Source of the DNA: Cladocopium goreaui
Lineage: Eukaryota; Sar; Dinophyceae; Suessiales; Symbiodiniaceae
NCBI GenBank assembly: GCA_947184155.2
Contig: CAMXCT020002072.1
Span: forward strand, 1-64,000
Direction: 5' to 3'
Length of the DNA stretch: 64,000 nucleotides
Below the pieces are notes generated by a model. That model saw nothing but the letters and a program-made list of their open reading frames with translations, was not told the origin of the DNA and ran no database searches. Within the stretch, counting starts at the first letter, position 1, and each line of letters opens with the position of its first letter. This document shows, in pieces, positions 41,648-53,300 of the stretch. Both the position numbers and the translations under genes were made by a program.

Positions 41648-44600
41648 ATGGATCCTCTCACTCGCAGCCACTTGATGCAGCGGGTTCAGCGATATTTCCT
41701 TGAGATGCTCGGCACAACTCATGGGGATGTTAAACATTGTTAAACTGAGTTAACATGATCGACATTTCTATAGCATTGATGCTGGTTGATGCTGGTTGGT
41801 GGTTCCAAGTGTTTTCCGGGATCTTTCGAGATAATTATGTAAAAAACATGTTTTCACCGCTGTAGATGAGGTTCCTGGAGTCCTTCAAGCGGGTGAAGGA
41901 AGATGGAGAACGAGAGGATGACCTCTACTACGTGGACCAAGCCAAGGCCTTCAGGGCTCCTTATGCCTCCATATGCCGCTGCAGATTGTGGTGGGTTAAA
42001 ATGAGTCAACATGTTAAAATTGGACCCCCGACATCCCTAGAGGCCCTAGAGCCCCAGTGGTTTTGATCATTTTTCACTTGGAATTGTTGTCAATAATGCC
42101 AAGATATGCCAAGTAATACACTCTAGGCATTCCGTATCATTCCGTGCCTGTCCAGGCGATGATCAGGGAGAACAGGAAGACAATGTATGTGAAAATGGGC
42201 CATTTGGAGCAGGTCTCCAGGGAAATGTGCAGGGCCTCACATTTCCAACGAATGCTAGCAGGGCGGGAAGTAACTCAAATCCAGTACTTATCAGAATCGG
42301 AGTTTGAGGCCACCAAATTTGAAAAGTTTGATTGGTTTGCGGACATCAGCGTCATATTGCCAGAGTTAATCGGAAGTGCAGTTGAATGTGGAGACCGCGC
42401 AAGGCTGACCGGGATGCCGTCTCCTTCGAACCAGAAGACCTCATTGCTGTGATCCACAGCAAGTATATGGTTGTGCAAAATGCACTAAATGCCACTTGAT
42501 ACCATTGGCTCTGTGAGGTTATAGTAGAAGTCTTCCCCTTTATCGGAGGGGTAGGAGTCGGTAGGAGAAAGGTATAAAAAACCTTCAGTGGTTTCTCATG
42601 ATGGAATGGGTGTTTCAAGACCAGTTCAAGCCATGCAGATGCTGTGTGGGTGTTTGATTCAACTCGTAGAGACTGTTGAATCTGGAGGTAGATGGTTAAT
42701 TTGTACTCAAGTTGCTGCTGTTCAAGCTGACCAAACTCCCAGTTCGGATGACCCCTTTTTATCCTTTTTTACACTCCATTGCAACTAGCAGACACTATGT
42801 GGTTGCAGACTAAGCAAAAGCTTGCCAAAGAGTCCCCCAATCCCTTGTATATCAAATCATGTGGTCTCAGGCTGCTGTGCCACAGCTCCTGTCAAAGTTG
42901 GAGGATCCTGACTTGCAAGCAGAGGTGCTGAGCATTGCTGAGCTCAAAGCCTTTGTGTGGGGGGTCAGCTGTTGGTCTTTGCTCAGTCATGGTGCACTTC
43001 ATTTGTTCGCAGGTTGAGAAGATGGATGAGTCCCTTGTCATCACAGCAGTTGGCAGATGCGGGGAGCGCAATTCTCTCCAAATTAGAATCATATTTTCCG
43101 TGTTTCCAAGCAGGATTGACGCTGGAATCTTGTGGACACTTTGTCTAATTGCTGCCATTTCGAAGTGCCTTCCAACCCTTGCAGCACGTGTGTAGAACTT
43201 CACCTTCAGACTGTGGATAGTTTCAGAAGTTTCTGCATTACATTTGGGGGACTCCAAAATCACCGGGTACAACAAGGAGCCCATCCCATGGATTTCATGG
43301 ATCCATGCTGCCATGCTGCATAGGCTGAAGTTCACCGTGGCCTTTTATGACTTGGCGACCTACAGCGGCATCCGCGATCTTCGCACTGACAAGCTGGGCA
43401 GGTGCGACGCAAAACTGGTGGTTTGATCATTTCCAGAGGCTTGTGTGGTCGGTCTGAAACCACCACCCATATTGTTTTTGAACGAACCCAAGACTTATTA
43501 GCATTTATTAGCTTTTCAATGAGCAAACAGTGCTGCATGTTTTGTCCCGGAAGGCTTGTGACCATCTGCGGCACGGTCACCCGCACCACTGACATCAAGC
43601 CGGAGCTGCTGGTTGCAACCTGGAAGTGCAATGAATGCCAGCGTGAAATCAGTGGAGTGGCGCAGGAGTTCAAGGTCACCACACCAGCCCGGTGCCCGAC
43701 CAAAAACTGTGGCAACACGACCAATTGGAAGCTCCTGGCAGAGAGTCGTTCAACTCGTTGGGGCGACTGGCAACGTGTGAGATTGCAAGAAAATGAGAAT
43801 GAAGTGCCGGCAGGTTCCATGCCTCAAACCATGGATGTCATTGTGAGAGATGAGGGAACGGAGCGATGCAAGGCTGGTGACAAGGTTCAGATCACAGGAT
43901 CCCTCATCGTGGTGCCAGACGTTCCGACCCTGATGAGCCCTGGAGAACTCAAGGCCACCGTCAGAAGGTCCCTGAACACCCGCTCCGACCCATCCTATGC
44001 AGCAGGAGAAGGAGTTCGTGGTTTGAAGTCGGTGGGAAATCGAGATCTCACCTACAAGTTGGCTTTCTATGGAACATACATTGATGAGGCTGGAAAGAGA
44101 TGTGGGATGAGGGGTAAGGGCAGGCCGCACATGAACTGACCTCAGTGCTGTTTGGGCTAGCCGTGGCAGGACTCCGATTGGGCAAGCCGTGGCAGTGACG
44201 AGAAGAGCGAGAACATTCGTTCTGAAGAGAAGATGTACTTGTCTCAAGTGGACAAGGACCTGATTGCAGACCCATTGATACATTGCCCCATCGCCGTTGC
44301 ATGGACATGATGATAAGAACACGAAAAAAGCATGAGAAGTAAGACAAGTAGGATGAAGGATGTCCGTAGTTGCTGATGCAGACTTGCAAATTGAGTGTTT
44401 GTGTTCTGCGTTTCTGTTAAAATTTCTGAAGGTATCTCACGTGAACTCAGGTTTTTCATTTTTTTTGTGCTGGAATTCTCCCCAGGAGCGTTTTGAACAG
44501 ATCTCCGAGCACGTCAGCATGGGTGGCAAGCGTGATTGCTTGGACCTCTTGGCCCGAGCCGTGGCTCCCAGCATCAGCGGCTACCTGGATGTCAAGAAGG

Positions 44601-47600
44601 CAGTCTGTGGTTCAAAATTCTTAGCTCAAGTTGGATCAGTACAACATGAATTACTAGACTAAATTATATTGAAATATGATGACATGTCATCATTTTCGGG
44701 TCCATATAGATTCCCCAATTTTCGAGCCATATCCAGAGACAATTTCGGCATTTTCTTCACACGCCAGGGCATCTTGTTGATGCTGGTGGGTGGCGTCAAG
44801 AAGTCCACCATGGAAGGCATTCAGCTTCGAGGAGATATCAACGTGTGCTTGCAACTTGGCACCTGGGGATGGCAATTCTTTCATGTTGCGCCTCAAACAC
44901 ACACATCTGTTTCTTGACTGTCTTGACTGTCTTAGCTTCTTGGCTGTCTTGGCTGTCAGGTTGGGTGATCCCGCAACTGGCAAGAGCGAGATCTTGCGAT
45001 GGGTGTCCAAATTTCTTCCGCTTCTCATCTGCATCTGCAACCATGACAGTCTGCTTCAATTTTGTCCAATTCTGGGCATTTCCTCAGGGATGCTTGACAC
45101 CGGGTACAGCACCGTACACACTGTTCCTAAAAAGATCTTAAACAAATCTCGAGCCATTGTTGGGCCAGTGGATTTATTGACCAGGACTGGCTTGTTTCGA
45201 AGATAATCTGATTAATATCTAGTTGTCATCAGTACTTGGAAAGACGATCCCAACGTTCTAGTTATCATGAATACTCTAATGACCTGACCAATATCACTCC
45301 AAAACATCCCCAAACCATAGCGGGTATAGCTCAAAGTTTGATTATACCTATGTTGGAGGATGTTCATACCACCTTTAACTGTTGGGAAAGGCACGATGGC
45401 CGATATAAGGATTCCTGTCGTGGCATGGATGACCAGACGACCACTGCACACACGGGTTGGTCTGAAAATGGGGTAGCTCCAAAGGTGAATCATTTTGTGA
45501 CTTATCATCATTTTCCGATATTAAAACAGCAATTTGCGGTTATACACCCTATTTTCGGAACATACCCAAATATCATATACTGTCGGTGATAGTTATTTAT
45601 CCACAATTTATATCCCCATGATATCTGAAGTATATCACCATTTTTCTTAGCTAATCATGTTAAATAACATTTTTTTCCAACTTAACCACCAGTTTTCCTA
45701 GTTACTGTTAATCACCTATTGTTCCTAGTTAAATCATGTTAAATCTACCATTTCTCCTCAGTTAAATCCTACACCCCGCCGCGGTGGAGCTCAGGCGTGC
45801 TGTCTTCACCTCCGGCAAGAGCTCCACCGCTGCGGGGCTGACGGCCTCGGTGGTCAAGGTAGTCATGGGTTTTTTCACCATTGGTCCAAACATGGGGATA
45901 GATGGGATAGCTACAGGACAATTGGAGGATAGTTGTAGGATGGGTATGGGATAGCTATAGCAGCTATAGGATAGCTTTTTGCGATAGGTACACGATACTG
46001 ATAGGATAGATATTATGTATGACAGTTTAGTGAATACTCAAAGGACCAACAGATTGGTGGTTGCCAGGGCCTTGAATATTGACGACATGTCATCAAAGGA
46101 TTTCCAGACCGTTGCTCATCCAGTTATCCCCAACCTGCAATGTGGTGCCCCATAGTTGGCAAAGTTGGTTTACAACTAACATCAATTAACACAACAAGTT
46201 GGTTGATGCTTCTGATGTTTGATCTATCGAAGTACTGGGGTTTGTAAAGCAACAAACATCACCGGGGACACCACCTTGTGAGCATAGCATGTCCCGCGAG
46301 GATAACGACTTGGACCAGGAAAGGCTCATTGAACCTGGCGCTTTGATGCTGGCCGTTCCCAGGTGGCACTGCCTGCACACCCAAGGCTAGCATGGTTTCA
46401 CTAAACAGACAGGATCAAGAGATATCAAGAGATATCAAGAGATATCAAGAGATATCAAGAGATGTCAAGAGATATCAAGAGATATCAAGAGATGTCAAGA
46501 GATATCAAGAGATGTCAAGAGGAATAATCTGATATGCAATTTGGGAAAGTCACCTTGCTCTCAGATCTCTGAGGACAATGGTGTGTGCTGCATTGATGAG
46601 TTTGAACTCATGGATGTCAAGGACTGGGAGGGCTGGCCAGCATTATTTTTGGTTTGAAATGGACCCCACTATATAAAGTAAGTACAATCCCTTCTGAGTG
46701 TCCGAGCCACTTTGAATCTGAACATGTGTAATGCTATAGTGCTGTTCCAAAGGTAAGCACTTGTGATACAATATATGTATATATATATATGTTTCAAAGA
46801 GAAGTTCAAGAGTCAAGGGGCTTTCGAGCAATTAACATTCACCCAGGACTTTGTTTGCGCAAACACACTCCGGGATATAAATCACATCACATCTGCTAAA
46901 TGCACAAGCTGATCGCTTTGAAAGAGGAAAGAGAACTAGAGAAAGACAGATTTCAGTCATAGAATCCGGGTTTCACGGCGTTGGGTGGTGCATGGAAGAG
47001 CATAGTTGTCAAGACTGTACTACCAAATGACAGTACAAGGATGACTTAATCCTATAGATATGGGGTCAACATTTCTCTACCCCTCAAAATGGATGATTTG
47101 ATAGTTGACAGAATCGATTTTGTGGATCCATGGGCACCCCAATTAGGACGCAAATACACACATTTTTTTGACCAATCAATCTGTTGGCTTTAGAGGACAT
47201 GGTTGCTATCCACGAAGCAATGGAGCAGCAGACGATTACTCTCTCAAAGGCCCGGAATTTGCACGTCCTTTTTGCTCAGTGCAGTTCCTGCATCTGCTAT
47301 GGCAATTGGCAAAAACTCACCACTGCAGGCTGGCATTCAAGCTACCTTGAACGCAGCTTGTATCAATGATTCTATAGCCCCGCGTTTGAGGCTAAAAGTT
47401 GGCACGCCAACCCTCTGAACGAAGGATCGGAATTTGGTCCAATTGCCAAGGGGATAATTAGCACAGTCACCCCTCTTACAAGCATTTCATTGATGCAACA
47501 TACAAGGGATGGCTGGATGTTAATCCATAAACATGAGGACTGGACACAGGATACATAGCAAACGCTAAAATTGGGGACGGCAACACACGTTCAACAGACT

Positions 47601-48222
47601 CTAGCGGCCTGTGGTAAAAATCTTTGGTACTCATATGTCACAGTGATAGCTTCAAGTTTCAAGCGTCTCTTAAGGCACGTTGTTCCATTTTGGCATCCGT
47701 GTTGCCAAAGAACACCTACTATCAGAGCCTTGGTCGAAAGCCAATCAGTCGCCTGGTGCCAGTTCGTCAGCAGATCTCCTGTGCGAAATTAGTGGTGCCT
47801 AGGGCGACCTTGCCGCTGCATAAGAACTGCGATCTGAGCCCTCCGATCATGTCGCGATTCGACTTGTTCTTCGTCATGCAGGCCATGAGGTCATGATCAA
47901 TGTCCAACATGGAACCCCAAAGAATGGGCCTGGAGGATTGTCCACATTTTGTATAGCAATTGCAGCAATTGTTTGATTCCATGTGAGTATTATGGGAGTA
48001 TAGTGTCATCCTTATCCCTGGTTATCTTTTTGGCATGATGCTTGGCGTATTGTTAACATTTGTTAACAAGATGATCGAGTGATGGGATGTGATGGGTACA
48101 TTAGCTTCCCTGGCAGGACATCCGAGATGAAACCCAGGACCTCACAGTTGCCAAGCATATTGTGGCGTCGCACCAGCGCAAGGACACCTTCGCAGACACT
48201 GACAGACTTGATCTTCCTGAGT
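41648..48222 (+). CDS. MCM6: MCM6 replicative helicase subunit (multi-exon, 3' end not found)
   Basis: Subunit of the MCM2-7 hexamer that unwinds DNA at replication forks. Exons inferred: 41648-41703, 41871-41955, 42156-42212, 42871-42956 (tentative), 43324-43401, 43554-44105, 44196-44265, 44486-44602, 44768-44850, 44960-45019, 45795-45858, 46283-46354, 46574-46621, 47196-47249, 47329-47352, 47675-47881, 48117-48222. All joins keep frame. Visible motifs: N-terminal VQRYFLE|FLESF; OB-fold [20 protein letters not shown]; zinc ribbon CNEC...CPTKNC; MCM6-typical [20 protein letters not shown]; Walker [47 protein letters not shown] (Walker B); [24 protein letters not shown] (Arg finger). Walker A has TGKS where animal MCM6 has TAKS, and DEFEL replaces DEFDK. 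The product stops at [11 protein letters not shown]...DLPE; the ~150 C-terminal residues (winged helix) are not seen before the satellite at 48.4 kb. The 47675 exon holds about 40 residues that fit the family poorly. Confidence 0.9.
43554..44105 (+). CDS. MCM6: MCM6 long exon: OB fold, zinc ribbon, beta-hairpin region
   Basis: The largest exon of the gene, 552 nt. It completes an Arg codon split as AG|G with the exon ending at 43401. It carries the Cys4 zinc ribbon (CNEC...CPTKNC) and the MCM6-diagnostic [20 protein letters not shown], then [19 protein letters not shown]. The downstream boundary at a GA donor (44106) is chosen to keep frame with [15 protein letters not shown] and is less certain. 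Confidence 0.88.
45655..45775. repeat. intronic minisatellite related to 33.2-33.4 kb
   Basis: Repeated GTTAAATC / CACCATTTTTCCTAGTTA phrases inside an MCM6 intron, similar in unit and spacing to 33205-33400. Confidence 0.7.
46416..46521. repeat. 10-bp tandem repeat (AGATATCAAG)n in MCM6 intron
   Basis: About ten copies of AGATATCAAG, three of them with A to G (AGATGTCAAG). It begins about 60 bp after the exon ending at 46354. Confidence 0.92.
47329..47352 (+). CDS. MCM6: MCM6 24-nt micro-exon
   Basis: Encodes AGIQATLN between a GC-donor exon ending in SK (47249) and the exon starting with ARCSIL (47675). The family sequence SK-AGVKATLN-AR is continuous only if this piece is included. It is flanked by GCAG| and by a GC donor. 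Confidence 0.75.
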
Positions 48223-48390
48223 AGGTGTGCTGTCTCAACCAAATTGTGACTATAGTCGTTGTTTTGGGAGTGAGTCACGATATGGATGAAGGGTTTTCAT
48301 GGGTTTTCAAGGTTTCTGCTGCATGGTTAGATACGGTCAGGATGTTTATTTCAATGCAGGGGTAAACGGGGCCCACGCCAACAGGGCGGC

Positions 48391-48788
48391 GCCGAGAAGC
48401 CGAGAAGCCGAGAAGCCGAGAAGCGCCGCGAAGCCGAGAAGCCGAGAAGCCGAGAAGCCGAGAAGCGCCGCGAAGCCGCGAAGCCGAGAAGCGCCGCGAA
48501 GCCGAGAAGCCGAGAAGCCGAGAAGCCGAGAAGCCGAGAAGCGCCGCGAAGCCGAGAAGCTGAGAAGCGCCGCGAAGCCGAGAAGCCGAGAAGCCGAGAA
48601 GCGCCGCGAAGCCGAGAAGCCGAGAAGCCGAGAAGCGCCGCGAAGCCGAGAAGCCGAGAAGCCGAGAAGCCGAGAAGCCGAGAAGCGCCGCGAAGCCGAG
48701 AAGCCGAGAAGCCGAGAAGCCGAGAAGCGCCGCGAAGCCGAGAAGCCGAGAAGCCGAGAAGCGCCGAGAAGCCGAGAAGCCGAGAAGT
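48391..48788. repeat. GCCGAGAA satellite array (8-bp core, higher-order GCGCCGC spacers)
   Basis: Runs of two to five GCCGAGAA units are separated by GCGCCGCGAA, with one variant (GCTGAGAA). Both strands are open over the entire array (Arg/Glu/Lys/Pro/Ala on plus, Ser/Arg/Leu/Phe on minus), which is a consequence of the repeat rather than evidence of coding. Confidence 0.95.
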
Positions 48789-48813
48789 CAGGAGTCCAAG
48801 GAAAAAGAGTGAG

Positions 48814-49420
48814 GAGTTGAACGAACAAGACAGGACTTTAACGAAAGAGAGGCCGCCGACGAAAGAGCATTAGAGAAATGAAAGAAGGAATCCGAACGAA
48901 AGTCAGGAGCCCAACGAAAGAGAGGGGAGTTGAACGAACAAGACAGGACTTTAACCAAAGAGAGGCCTCCAACAAAAGAGCAGTAGACAAATGAAAGAAG
49001 GAATCCGAACGAAAGTCAGGAGCCCAGCGAAAGAGAGGGGAGTTGAACGAACAAGACAGGACTTTAACGAAAGAGAGGCCTCCAACAAAAGAGCAGTAGA
49101 CAAATGAAAGAAGGAATCCGAATGAAAGTCAGGAGCCCAACGAAAAAGAGTGAGGTTTTAAGCGAAAGAGAGGGGAGTTGAACGAACAAGACAGGACTTT
49201 AACCAAAGAGAGGCCTCCAACAAAAGAGCAGTCGAGAAACGACGAACGAAAGTCACGAGTCCGACGAAAAAGAGTGAGGCTTTAAGCGAAAGAGAGGGGA
49301 GTTGAACGAACAAGACAGGACTTTAACGGAAGAGAGGCCCCCAACAAAAGAGCAGTAGAGAAGCGAAAGCAGGAATCCGAACGAAAGACAGGAGTCAAAC
49401 AAAAGAGAGAGGTTTCAACC
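48814..49420. repeat. 113-135-bp tandem array rich in GAACGAAAG
   Basis: The phrase GAGTTGAACGAACAAGACAG starts at 48814, 48927, 49040, 49175 and 49299, giving periods of 113, 113, 135 and 124. Units share CAACAAAAGAGCAGT and AATCCGAACGAAAGTCAGG. Purine-rich, with no coding signal. Confidence 0.93.
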
Positions 49421-49619
49421 GCAAGAATTCCAATAGGATTGTTTCAATTGAATGTGTTTTTAGATCTATTGGTGTTTCCTTCCATGATCATCTCTGCTTG
49501 CTTAAGCCATGTGCACCTGGGAGTCACCCTCGATATTTTTTGTTCGACTGCGCCTCTATCTTGTATATTCAAGTATGCTGAGCCGCTTTTTGGTTCGAGC
49601 GCCTTTAAGATTAATCAGT

Positions 49620-50388
49620 TTTCGTGGCTAACCGCATGGCATTGAGTCTGCGGAAGTTCTATTCCTTACAGGTTCTCCGGAATGGACAGATAAGACGCAT
49701 TCGTGTTGTATCCTGCAGAGGTGATTTGCTTCAATTGCGATACTATTGGAAATCTTTTTGTGATCTCTTGTTCTCCCTCCTTGTTTGCGGGACTGATTAT
49801 CCATTGAAATTGACGGGAGCATTGCTTTCGACTTTGCAGTGAATGGCGTGATACTCATGCAGGAAGTGAAAAGAATGGGCCAGCAGTAGCAGAGATTGCC
49901 TGTAGAATTGACCTTTTGATGCCTTTTGTCTGCTGTTTTTTTTCAAGCAAGAGATTTGTTTGGTCGAATGCTTGGGGAGAAGATTTTCCGGTGAGAGAAT
50001 TTCAATCTGTGCATGGGCGGATTGACGCGTTGTGCATCGTGTCTGTCTTCTTCCGCTGGCAAGTTCTGCTCCTTTTTTTAGTGGATGCATTTTGATTTTG
50101 AAACAGTTGGAAAAGTGATTGATGCGGTGTTGCGCGGCCGTTTCTAGCCACAAGTCTAAGTAAGTCGCATTTGTCAAGCGCACGGCACAGAGCCTGCGAG
50201 ACATGCATCAGAAAATGTTTTGGGATTGACGGGATTATTTTCTATCGGCCTTGCCATTACAATCCAGGGTCGACCAGCATTAGATTTTACCAGACTTGCA
50301 GTTCATTTTTACCTCGAATGATTCCAATGACAGGGGTGGTTCGTTAGATTTCAGGACGATTTGCCTTTAAGCACTGCGTGCTTCTGGC
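49620..50388 (+). other. 5' region of the transposase gene, shared with 61.6-62.0 kb
   Basis: Blocks such as AAATTGACGGGAGCAT, GTGATACTCATGCAGGAAGT, GTCTTCTTCCGCTG and TAGATTTCAGGACGA (here) have close counterparts in the same order and orientation at about 61640-61980. This suggests an upstream region of a repeated element. It also contains a copy of the CGCACGGC-N5-GCCTGCG stem-loop at 50179-50198. Confidence 0.6.
50179..50198 (+). promoter_or_regulatory. stem-loop motif CGCACGGC-N5-GCCTGCG (copy 1)
   Basis: Stem CGCA(C)GGC / GCCTGCG with one bulged C and loop ACAGA. ATGs follow at 50203 and 50215 but open only very short frames; the transposase start is 190 nt away. Confidence 0.5.
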
Positions 50389-53300
50389 ATGCAGCCATGG
50401 CCAAAGCGCTTGCCAGGGGGAGCTCTGAGTAGGAGGACTTTAGATGTTCCATCAGCTTCTTCGGCAGCAATCCAACGACCTAGTGCTCGTGCTGCAGGAG
50501 ATGTTCCATCAGCTGATTCGGCAGCAATTCAACAAGCTCATGCTCGTGTAGCAGGAGATGTTCCATCAGCTGATTCGGCAGCAATTCAACAAGCTAATGC
50601 TCGGAAAGAAGGAGATGTTCCATCAGCTTATTCGGCAGCAATCCAACGGGCCAATGCTCGCGTGGCAGCAAAAAGCCGCAGCAGAAAGAGGAAAGCAGCA
50701 GCGCCGTCAACTGCCGCCCCTCCAACAAAGAAGAGGGTCCGCTCTAGCTGCGCTCCTCGACCGGACTGTATCGAAACCAGTGCAGTAGCGCAAAGGCTGG
50801 TGACGGGTCGCTCTTGTGAGAACTACATGCTCTTGCTTCATACATCTTTGCTGAGCCCTGTTGACAAGGGGCCCACGCAGTCTTTGCCGGCCGTCCGTGG
50901 TCTGACCGCCATGTATCAAGGCCAACCTGTGTTTGTCCTCGACTCTTTCATGTCTCGAGGTTGCCAGAAGAACGGTGTGGCTAACATTCGTCAACTGGCC
51001 AGCGGGGAGTGGATCCTTGGAGGGGTGGTGACCTGCAAGTCCACTGAATTGTCTAACCTTCGCCTCCAGTATGAAGTTACATCCGTAGCACGTGGCCGAG
51101 TGACTCTGAGGCAGTGCTGTGGGGATGAGGCGGTGACGGTGGTCGACCCTGCGCAGTCCGTTCACAGAGCACGTGCTATGGCCGACGAAGCTGCGGAAGC
51201 TCTACAGCATCGGCCCCTTCCTTGGATGTCGGCCAATCCAGAGCCGTTGAGTTTGCGCGCCGTGAAGCCCCAAGCAGCTGTAGAGCATGAGCGCCAGTTT
51301 CCATACCACCGAGTGCAACCACGTCAGGATCGTTCGCGTTTTGAATTCTGCTTAGATGTTCCTTGCCCGCAGATTTGGGACATGACGCCGTGGCGGTGTC
51401 GCAGCTGCGATTCTGAAACTTGGCCGGTGACAGCAGCAGATGTGGATGATGAATGCCTGCGTTTGGGTCTTGGTACACCTCTTCGTTTTACTCAGACTAG
51501 GCATGGCAAGGTGTCTGCCTCTCCTCTACTTTTATTTTGGTTGCTGATGATGCTGTACCGTGACATGAACCTGCATGAGGTGCGAAGGAAGTTGCTAGAT
51601 TTGTACTCCGCTTCCACATTGCATGCTGCGCAAATGACCCCCTCGTTCACTAATGTGTCTCAGCTTCGTTGGATATTGATGTGTGTTCCAGACCACCACG
51701 CTATCAAAGATATCTTGTTGAGCTGCTTTGCAGACTTTGTGCAGAAGAGGGTGGATCTAATGCAGGAGCGTCAGTTCGTGTACAATGGTCAACTGATTCG
51801 TGGTGATGGCAACTATGACCTGGCAAAGGCAGTGGTGCGCTATGTAGAAGGACAGAAAAGTCATCCCTACACAGTTGCTTTCGCTTGGTGCGGGGTGGAT
51901 GGTAGCTTGTTGGTGCCAGTATCGTTTGCCCAAAGTGAGTCTTGGCATTGCATTGAAGCGTCCTTGGCGCCGTTGCTCCGGAAGCTCAAGCAGGCGCGAC
52001 TACGGGCCGGATTCAGTTTGGAAGATTCTATTCCGTGCTTCCATGCTACGGATTCTTACCACAAGCATCGGCAAAAACTCTGCAAACTATATGGCTCAGT
52101 TTGGAAAGACTTGCGCGTGGAGGGCCAAGCACCTACGCGTTGCAAAGATGCTTTCTGCCAGGTAGGTGTGATTTCTGAGGAGGCAAGTCAGGCAAAGTGG
52201 CTGCTTCGTGTCACAGGCGAACCGATGCATGACCTCTTCGCTTTGCGTCGATTGGCTTCTCCAGCTGCCAATGATTGCCGTTCATTTCTGGCAGATCATG
52301 AGAGGTTGATCCTGCGGCTTAATGCTCCTGCCTTTCCTAGTGGGTCATCGTCACATTCGATAGCCGATGACGTCGACATTTCAAACAGTGCTCAACTCTT
52401 ATTGCAAAGGTGTGTCAAAGAGTCGGCAGCATCTGTGGCTGATGCCGTGGCGGCTTCTCCAACCGAAGTAGCCGAGTTGCGTGAACTCATGGCTTCTGAG
52501 AACGTGCAGCAACATATCATCTGGCATACTCTCTTCAGTGCCGCTCCTCCACAAGGCGTCCTCGTTCGTATAGGCAGGCTGTTGGGGGCTTCTTTGCATG
52601 CCAGGCATGCTGAGCTATACAACTTCTTGGGCAAGGACGATTTCGTGGACGAAGTTCGGCGGATGGAGGCTTGGTACCAAAGGCCACGGCGACAATCTCG
52701 CCGCAGGCATGGAATACGGCGAGGAAACAAGCAATCAGAAGAAGTGAAGGGAAGAGCCAAGGTGTGGACAGCAAAGGTTGCCGCTCACTACGCTCGCATG
52801 CGCGCGCCTATCCGATTGCAGGGATTCATGCGGTGGCGGGAGGCAGCTTTGGCGCTGCATGCTGCAGGGATTGAAGCTCATTCTGGAACAGTGCCTGTGG
52901 AGCGCCTCTGGGCGAACATTGGTAGCTTTATCGCCGCAGAGGCCACTAACGTCAGCGAGGCTTGGTGGACCTTTTTGGCCAACTTGTCTTACCTGCGTTT
53001 CAATTATCGCCACTTTCACAAACGAGGCTTGCCCGGTTGGGCACGGGAGGACACGCTCGTGCACGAACAAGTTGAAGGCATCATGAAATTGGCTGAGGCG
53101 GTGCTGTTCGGAGGATGTGACTCTTTGGCTAGAGAGCTGGAAGAGTGGGCAGCTTGCGTCCGACATGGTGGTGAAGTGCCTGTTGTGGCAGAAACAGACG
53201 CCGCTTCTGAGGATGCTTTCGCCAGTTTGGAAGTGTATTGCCGCATTCTGAGCCCAGTCTGGTGTGAAGCACTTGCTTCTGGTGAGAAGATGTTTGAAGT

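Noticed and set aside
48299..48828. 173-codon plus and 160-codon minus ORFs
   Set aside because: Both are produced by the GCCGAGAA repeat, whose unit has no stop in any frame; no non-repeat coding sequence supports either.
48814..49420. Possible CRISPR-like array of regular repeats
   Set aside because: Units are contiguous 113-135-bp tandem repeats with no unique spacers, in a eukaryotic context.
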